Shown in pieces: positions 59,302-64,000 of a stretch of 64,000 bases of DNA. The stretch lies in NCBI RefSeq assembly GCF_003050615.1, contig NZ_NWBU01000005.1:62001-126000 (forward strand). The letters run 5' to 3'. A program made the translations under genes and the position numbers. The first letter of the stretch is position 1, and each line of letters begins with the position of its first letter. Source of the DNA: Sphingomonas oleivorans (GTDB lineage Bacteria; Pseudomonadota; Alphaproteobacteria; Sphingomonadales; Sphingomonadaceae). The notes beneath the pieces are model-generated. The model was not told the origin of the DNA and did not search any database. It saw only the letters and a list, made by a program, of their open reading frames with translations.

Positions 59302-59766
59302 CTACAGGTGAAGACCGAGAAAGGACGCGCCGGGAGCCGGATTGAATGAAATCGGCTCGGCCGCGACGAAACCGAAGGTCTTATATAGTTTGCGGGCGGA
59401 GACGGACTTCTCCATCACGTCGAGCCTCATCTCGCGGTAGCCGACGATACGAGCCTCCGCGATCAATCGGTCCACTAGGTCGTGACCCAGATGGCTGCCA
59501 CGTGCGTGGGGACGGACATATAGGCGCTTCATTTCACATATGTCGGTACTGACTTTGCGAAATGCGATGCAGCCTTCGATTTCGCTGCCCCGATCCGCTA
59601 GCAACACGCATCCTTTGGGCGCTGCATATTTGCCAGGCAAGTTCGCGAACTCGGCGTCATTTCCCTGATAATCGAGATTGACTGGGGAATTAGCGATAAA
59701 CTCACGCCAGATGCTCAGCACCGAAGCTGTATCATCGGGGAAGATCGCGTGCCTGATGATTGTCAT
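59302..59766 (-). CDS. GNAT-family N-acetyltransferase
   Basis: A 154-residue GNAT protein: CVLLADRGSEIEGCIAFRKV, CEMKRLYVRPHARGSHLGHD (V-R-P-x-x-R-G-x-x-x-G acetyl-CoA loop) and LDVMEKSVSARKLYKTFGFV. The sub-type, with EMKRLYVRP, is common in stand-alone acetyltransferases. Substrate unknown. Gene-free stretches on both sides; 59065-59301 shows nothing recognisable. Confidence 0.9.
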   Translation of the reverse strand: MTIIRHAIFPDDTASVLSIWREFIANSPVNLDYQGNDAEFANLPGKYAAPKGCVLLADRGSEIEGCIAFRKVSTDICEMKRLYVRPHARGSHLGHDLVDRLIAEARIVGYREMRLDVMEKSVSARKLYKTFGFVAAEPISFNPAPGASFLGLHL

Positions 59767-59832
59767 AGCATGATTGCCTAGGCGGCGTGGACAAATTGCA
59801 GAGCGGTGATCGAGCCGTCTGGGCGCTGGAAA

Positions 59833-60231
59833 TTAAGCTTTGATCCGCATGGGGTGCTTGGTGTTGCGCTTAATCCACGCATCTACTTCCCTGAGACTGT
59901 CAGGGTATGGCTCGGCATCGGGAAAGCTCCTGTAGCTCCAGAAGCGGAAGCCTGCGTCCCACAGCCTGCGAAGCTTTTCCCATTGCTCATCTTCGCGTTT
60001 TTTAGGCACGCGAAACGTGCGTCCCATTAGCGCGAGGGGCCTGCCGCATTCCGGGCAACCATGCTCTGTATCGCCTGCGCGTTTCCATGATTTTTGGCAG
60101 GTAAAACACGCGTGCGCGATGAGATAATCGGGGCCTCGGAAGTAAGGCCGCATTTGCGGACCCGGAACAGAGCGGTTGCCGATGGCTTTGCGCAACTCCA
60201 TTCGATCGTGTTTTGTCATGGCCTCGCTCAT
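59833..60231 (-). CDS. Zinc-ribbon hypothetical protein (132 aa)
   Basis: The middle of the protein holds a zinc ribbon: ACFTCQKSWKRAGDTEHGCPECGRP (C-x2-C then C-x2-C). It is preceded by RPYFRGPDYLIAH and followed by a basic RVPKKREDEQWEKLRRLWDA segment and FRSYRSFPD-like sequence. The order occurs in small conserved hypotheticals of alphaproteobacteria that may bind nucleic acid. ATG 60231 (MSEAMTKHDRMEL) is chosen. The IS element lies 66 bp away. Confidence 0.65.
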   Translation of the reverse strand: MSEAMTKHDRMELRKAIGNRSVPGPQMRPYFRGPDYLIAHACFTCQKSWKRAGDTEHGCPECGRPLALMGRTFRVPKKREDEQWEKLRRLWDAGFRFWSYRSFPDAEPYPDSLREVDAWIKRNTKHPMRIKA

Positions 60232-60329
60232 TCCATGGAGAATGCAGGAACGAGTTAAAGTTCGCAATGCATGAGCAGGATTGACGCGGTGCCTGCTGGT
60301 TGATTCAAGGCTGCTTTTTGGAGGTAGGC

Positions 60330-61167
60330 TTGAGCAGGGGCGATCTCACCGAAGCGGAATGGCGTGTCCTGAAGGACTTGCTGCCGATTGAGCCTGAGAA
60401 CCGGGGCCGAGGCAAAAGGCCTGAGCAGAACCGCTCGATTATCAACGGCATACTCTGGCGGCTTCGCTGCGGAGCGCCATGGCGCGACGTGCCGTCCAAA
60501 TACGGTAGCTGGAACACGCTCTATCGCCGCTTCCGGCGATGGAGCGAAGCCGGGGTCTGGGAAACCGTGGCGGTGACGCTGGCTGAGATCATGGCAGACA
60601 GCGGCCATTACAGCATCGACAGCACCACAGTCCGCCTCTCCGCCTGCCTTCCAACGATGCTGCGCATCGTCGTAACCTTCTGGCAGGCTCCGCCCATGTC
60701 TCGGCAGCGGGCGGAAAAGGGGGACTCATCGACGCGCTCTTGGCCGCTCGCGGGGCGGGTTCACCAGTAAGCTTCACTGCCTGGCTGATGCCCTTGGACG
60801 ACCGCTCGCCTTCCACCTGACGGGCGGCGAGGCAGCAGACTGCAAGGCATATGATGTCCTGATCGGATTGGCAGAGCGCACGCCGGACGCCCTGCTGGCG
60901 GACAAAGGCTACGATGCCGACGCCATCCGCGCCGACCTTGCCGAACGGAAAATCGAGGCTGTCATACCCGGCCGGTCAAATCGCCGAGTGAAGATCGACC
61001 ACGACCGGGCGCTCTACAAGCAGCGCAACCGCATCGAGCGCATGTTCGGCCACCTCAAGATCAACCGCGCCATCGCCACCCGCTACGACCAACTGGCCAA
61101 CAGCTTCCTCGGCATGGTCCATCTCGCCACTGCCAGATACTGGCTCAAATTTGTCCACGCCGCCTAG
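60330..61167 (+). pseudogene. IS5/IS427 transposase, interrupted
   Basis: Start near TTG 60330 (SRGDLTEAEWRVL). Catalytic residues: the first Asp in HYSIDSTTV, the second in LADKGYDAD, the Glu in NRIERMFG. A normal enzyme would be read by one frameshift at the A4G5 run (about 60714-60722). Here the 50-bp palindromic insertion after TTVRLSA adds a second disruption. Stop at 61167. Confidence 0.75.
60638..60694. mobile_element. 50-bp palindromic insertion inside the transposase gene
   Basis: The extra sequence is flanked by CTCCGCC direct repeats (60638-60644, 60688-60694). Inside are inverted arms GCCTGCC (60642-60648) and GGCAGGC (60682-60688) and an inner CGATG/CATCG stem. It looks like a tiny inserted hairpin element; its source is unknown. 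Confidence 0.5.
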
Positions 61168-61189
61168 GATGAACAGCAAAAAATGGTCG

Positions 61190-61339
61190 TCAACCCAAGA
61201 GGAACCACAAAACCAATCCGCCGAAGATGAAGGGACCGAGGAGCGCGACTCCTCCACCGATCCATCCCCACTTTCGATAGGCGATCTCAACAGCGCCTTC
61301 CCAAAAGCCTTGGATAATTAACTCTACGAGCCATGCCAT
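61190..61339 (-). CDS. Small membrane protein truncated by the IS
   Basis: A 49-residue ORF: WLVELIIQGFWEGAVEIAYR, then a membrane helix GGVALLGPFIFGGLVLWFLL. Its TGA stop lies in the terminal GGTTGA of the IS element, so insertion has replaced the original end. ATG 61339 is preferred; the frame is open to 61387. Confidence 0.5.
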   Translation of the reverse strand: MAWLVELIIQGFWEGAVEIAYRKWGWIGGGVALLGPFIFGGLVLWFLLG

Positions 61340-61502
61340 TTCTGGACGATGCCTTACCATCCAAATGTCGGCAATCGGGAAACGCATCGATGTTCAGGAG
61401 CGGCAAAAACTGGTCGTGAGCCGTCCGGCAGCTTTTGCATCCCGAAAGCCGACAGGCAGTCGGGGGGTGGTTAGCGGATATTGAGGAGCCTCCTCAGCCT
61501 CC

Positions 61503-61676
61503 TCAATGGGGCGCGCGCAGCTTTCTTATTGTTCGTGTGATTGTCAGCCCGGTCCCTGTCAGCAGAACGAGTGCTGCCGGCGGAAACTCCAAGATAATCA
61601 AGAAGCCCAAAGCTGATGAGTCCGATTCAGTGAGCCACGTCTGCGCCGCGATAGGCATCAACGCAGATGCAACCAT
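61503..61676 (-). CDS. Small membrane protein (57 aa)
   Basis: Reads MVASALMPIAAQTWLTESDS, then SALGFLIILEFPPAALVLLT and a basic end ITRTIRKLRAPH, so one or two membrane helices. The frame is open upstream (RFEPRLV before the ATG) through a perfect 14-bp palindrome GCGGTTCGAACCGC at 61685-61698, which could be an operator if ATG 61676 is the start. Function unknown. It may belong with the truncated membrane ORF downstream. Confidence 0.45.
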   Translation of the reverse strand: MVASALMPIAAQTWLTESDSSALGFLIILEFPPAALVLLTGTGLTITRTIRKLRAPH

Positions 61677-61803
61677 GACGAGGCGCGGTTCGAACCGCCG
61701 GAGGCCATCATAGCGAAGCGCGGCGGCGCCCGGCGGCAGGCGTCGAAAGAGAGCGGGCGCCGGGCGGCAGGATAGAAAAGGCTCAGAGGGCGTTCGCCGG
61801 GGG

Positions 61804-63066
61804 ATGGATGATGCCCCCTTCTTCGGTCTGAGCGGCTATCATGTCGCGATGGCGGCGATCGGCGCGGGGATCATCCTCGCCTACTGGATCCCGCGCTTCC
61901 TGTCGGGACGCGAACCCGCGGCCTCCGCGCTGCTGATCCTGATCGGCATGCTCATCTTCTCCTTCGTTCCCGGGATGCCCCATGCGATCGATCCGTCCGC
62001 GGCGCCGCGCCTGTGGGAATTGACCAGCGAGCTTACGGTGATCGTGTCGCTGTTCGGCACCGGCCTTCGCATCGACAATCTCTCCGACTATCGGCGCTGG
62101 AGGCCGACCGTCCGCCTGCTCCTCGTCCTGATGCCGCTCACGATCGGCGCGGTGGCGCTGCTCGGCTGGTGGCTGGCCGGCATGGGCCTGGCGGCGGCGC
62201 TCCTGCTTGGCGCCGTGCTGGCGCCTACCGACCCGGTGCTTGCCGGCGACGTGCAGGTCGGCCCGCCGACCGAAGGGGGCGAGCATCCCATCCGCTTCGC
62301 GCTCACCACCGAGGCGGGATTGAACGATGGCCTCGCCTTTCCCTTCGTGCATCTGGGGCTCATCCTCGTTGCGCAGGGCTTCGTTCCCGGCAGCTGGGGC
62401 CTGGAATGGTTCGCGCGCGACCTGCTCTACCGCATCGCCATTGCCATGCTGTCCGGGGCGGCGATCGGCTGGCTGCTCGGCAAGATCCTTTTCGTCCTGC
62501 CGCGAGGGAATGCGCTTGCCGAGACGGGCTCGGGGGTCGTCGCGCTCGCCGGCGTGCTCCTCTGCTATGGTGCGACCGAGCTGATCGAGGGCTATGGGTT
62601 CATCGCCGCCTTCCTGGCCGGGATCGTGCTGCGCCGCTCGGAAGCCCAGCATCATTTCCACGGCACCTTGCACGGCTTCAACGAAGCGATCGAGCATGCG
62701 CTGACCGCCCTGTTGCTGATCCTGATCGGCGGCGCCCTTCCGCGCCTCTGGCCCGAGCTCGACTGGGCGCATATGGCGATAGCGCTCGGCCTGATCTTCA
62801 TCGTGCGGCCGCTGGGCGGCTGGCTCGCGCTGGCGGGAACCGGCTTCCGCCCGCGCGAGCGCTTCGTGGTGGCGGCCTATGGCGTACGTGGCATCGGCTC
62901 GATCTACTATCTCGGCTATGCCGCGAGCCACGCCGCCTTTCCCAATGAAGACCAGCTCTGGGCCACCATCGCATTCGCCATCCTTGTTTCGACGATCGTC
63001 CACGGGCTGAGCGCGGGGGCGGTCGTCGCGCATGCGACGGGCGAAGAGGCGGAGGCGCAGCAATGA
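61804..63066 (+). CDS. Cation:proton antiporter (CPA1/NhaP-like)
   Basis: A 420-residue membrane protein with 12 or 13 helices. LGAVLAPTDPVLAGDVQVGP is the TDP segment of CPA1 exchangers, and FALTTEAGLNDGLAFPFVHL supplies the ND pair used for ion translocation; GFIAAFLAGIVLRRSE and YGVRGIGSIYYLGYA are further family motifs. It exchanges Na+ or K+ for protons across the inner membrane for pH and salt control. A stand-alone gene, followed 142 bp later by superoxide dismutase. GTTCGCCGGGGG precedes ATG 61804, a weak ribosome-binding site. Confidence 0.92.
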   Translation: MDDAPFFGLSGYHVAMAAIGAGIILAYWIPRFLSGREPAASALLILIGMLIFSFVPGMPHAIDPSAAPRLWELTSELTVIVSLFGTGLRIDNLSDYRRWRPTVRLLLVLMPLTIGAVALLGWWLAGMGLAAALLLGAVLAPTDPVLAGDVQVGPPTEGGEHPIRFALTTEAGLNDGLAFPFVHLGLILVAQGFVPGSWGLEWFARDLLYRIAIAMLSGAAIGWLLGKILFVLPRGNALAETGSGVVALAGVLLCYGATELIEGYGFIAAFLAGIVLRRSEAQHHFHGTLHGFNEAIEHALTALLLILIGGALPRLWPELDWAHMAIALGLIFIVRPLGGWLALAGTGFRPRERFVVAAYGVRGIGSIYYLGYAASHAAFPNEDQLWATIAFAILVSTIVHGLSAGAVVAHATGEEAEAQQ

Positions 63067-63207
63067 GCCGGGGGGAGAGCTGCCGGCGCCGAGCCGCCCC
63101 GGCATCGGCGGCGGGAATCGCCTTGCATTGCGTGGGGAATCTCGCGGACATTGTCGCAGGATTGCCGCGCGCATTCCTTATTGTGCCGTGCCGACAGGAG
63201 AGAGAGC

Positions 63208-63930
63208 ATGACCGATGCCAGGATGGACCGCCGCGAGCTTCTGACGGCCGGCGCGATGCTCTCGGCGGGGGCCGCGGCGATCGTGCCGACGATCGCCAGC
63301 GCCGCGCAGGCGGCGGCGCCGGCCGTATCGACGCCCTTTGCGCCGCAGCCCGTGCCGCTGCCGTTCGATCCGAAGACGATCGCCGGCCTGTCGGAGAAGC
63401 TGCTCGTCAGCCATCACGACAATAATTATGTCGGCGCGGTGAAGCGGCTGGGCGCGATCGCCGCCCAAATCGCCTCGCTCGATCCCGCGGCGGCGCCCGG
63501 CTTTCTGCTCAACGGCCTCAAGCGTGAGGAAATCATCGCCTGGAACTCGATGATCCTGCACGAGCTCTATTTTGCCGGCCTGGGGGCGCCGACCCGCCCC
63601 GGCAAGGCCCTGGCCGCGGCGATCGAGCGCGACTTCGGCAGCGACGCGCGCTGGCGCAGCGAATTCGCCGCGATGGGCAAGGCGCTGGCGGGCGGCTCCG
63701 GTTGGGTTCTGCTGACCTACAGCCACCGCGACGATCGCCTAGTCAATCAATGGGCGGCCGATCATACGATGACGCTGGCCGGCGCGACGCCCATAGTCGC
63801 GCTCGACATGTACGAACATGCCTATGCGATCGACTATGGCGCCAGGGCCGCTGCCTATGTCGATGCATATATGGGGGCGATAAATTGGACATCGGCCGAC
63901 AATCGCTTCGCCAAGGCGGCTGCGGCATAG
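63208..63930 (+). CDS. Exported Fe/Mn-type superoxide dismutase
   Basis: A 240-residue protein with a twin-arginine leader: MDRRELLTAGAML (RR at residues 8-9), hydrophobic stretch and ASAAQA cleavage region near 34. The metal ligands are present: H70 in SHHDNNYV, H118 in ILHELYF, D200 and H204 in LDMYEHAYAIDY. The usual DVWEHAY has M and Y instead, and the His-Trp region around the second ligand is divergent, so activity could be altered. It would detoxify superoxide in the periplasm. AGGAGAG lies before ATG 63208. Nothing is seen after 63930. Confidence 0.88.
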   Translation: MTDARMDRRELLTAGAMLSAGAAAIVPTIASAAQAAAPAVSTPFAPQPVPLPFDPKTIAGLSEKLLVSHHDNNYVGAVKRLGAIAAQIASLDPAAAPGFLLNGLKREEIIAWNSMILHELYFAGLGAPTRPGKALAAAIERDFGSDARWRSEFAAMGKALAGGSGWVLLTYSHRDDRLVNQWAADHTMTLAGATPIVALDMYEHAYAIDYGARAAAYVDAYMGAINWTSADNRFAKAAAA

Positions 63931-64000
63931 CGGCGCTGCGGCTTAGCGGCATGGCCTCGCCGCTCCGTGAAATGTCCGGCCTGATCCGTTCCGGGAAGCG

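Larger units (their letters stand above)
60298..61195 (+). mobile_element. IS5-family (IS427-type) insertion sequence, defective
   Basis: An element of about 900 bp bordered by GGTTGA (60298) and TCAACC (61195). It encodes a transposase in two frames: EAEWRVLKDLLPIEPENRGR, NGILWRLRCGAPWRDVP and HYSIDSTTVR in the first; GGFTSKLHCLADALGRPLAF, LLADKGYDADAIRADL and RIERMFGHLKINRAIATRYD (the DDE Glu) in the second. The frames join at GGAAAAGGGGG, a slippery site typical of this group. A 50-bp insertion (60638-60694) further disrupts the first frame, so this copy should be immobile. Confidence 0.85.

Noticed and set aside
61783-63174. 463-codon frame antisense to the antiporter
   Set aside because: Highly charged, low-complexity sequence opposite a clear CPA1 gene; a shadow.

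Overview
The window is GC-rich (with AT-richer islands) and reads as the accessory-rich chromosome, or a large secondary replicon, of an alphaproteobacterium of the sphingomonad type. This is inferred from the codon usage, an IS5/IS427-type insertion sequence, an orphan TonB gene, and a dispersed intergenic repeat whose antisense reading frames look like the spurious short ORFs common in sphingomonads. No rRNA, complete tRNA or CRISPR array was seen.

Layout. 1-9 kb holds small regulator/enzyme units (CGNR regulator and SDR; LysR with ABM monooxygenase and MFS pump; TetR; PhzF) separated by a graveyard of 3'-terminal gene remnants. 9-12.5 kb holds a secreted formylglycine-generating-enzyme-like protein, TonB and more remnants. 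12.5-24 kb is ordinary metabolism and regulation: a frameshifted aldo-keto reductase, TetR with a clear operator beside an ABC-F ATPase, SDR, Lrp with an EamA exporter, LysR with an MFS pump, a gamma-glutamylcyclotransferase-like protein, an alpha/beta hydrolase and NUDIX. 25.5-31.5 kb is a purine salvage/catabolism operon (LysR; MFS, nucleoside hydrolase, adenosine deaminase-like, 8-oxoguanine deaminase-like). 31.5-33.6 kb is a quinone-oxidoreductase/LysR pair.

34.0-39.4 kb is a packed seven-gene minus-strand operon that I consider the most interesting locus. It has three proteins with HEPN-type R-x4-H motifs, a YfbU protein, a four-cysteine small protein, a protein resembling the ADP-ribosyltransferase fold, and a DUF4238 protein. 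40-44.3 kb holds a GlxA-type regulator, a haloperoxidase-like hydrolase, an SDR, a membrane protein and GNAT. 44.6-51.1 kb is a second conflict/defence island: an N6-adenine methylase with a putative endonuclease, a MAE_28990-type HEPN protein with a DUF262 protein, a translationally coupled PD-(D/E)XK / HEPN-like / micro-ORF module, and another PD-(D/E)XK protein.

51.1-55.9 kb is a phage-type cI/Cro plus replication cassette, almost all ORFs overlapping by a few bases, without integrase or structural genes. It is followed by a hairpin containing a perfect DnaA box. 56-61.7 kb is debris (nucleosidase fragment, IS66 tail, IS5 copy carrying a small palindromic insertion) mixed with small hypothetical genes. 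61.8-64 kb ends with a cation:proton antiporter and a Tat-leader Fe/Mn superoxide dismutase.

Operons and functions were read from overlaps, spacing and protein motifs only; no database search was run. Family names marked as resemblance are inferences.
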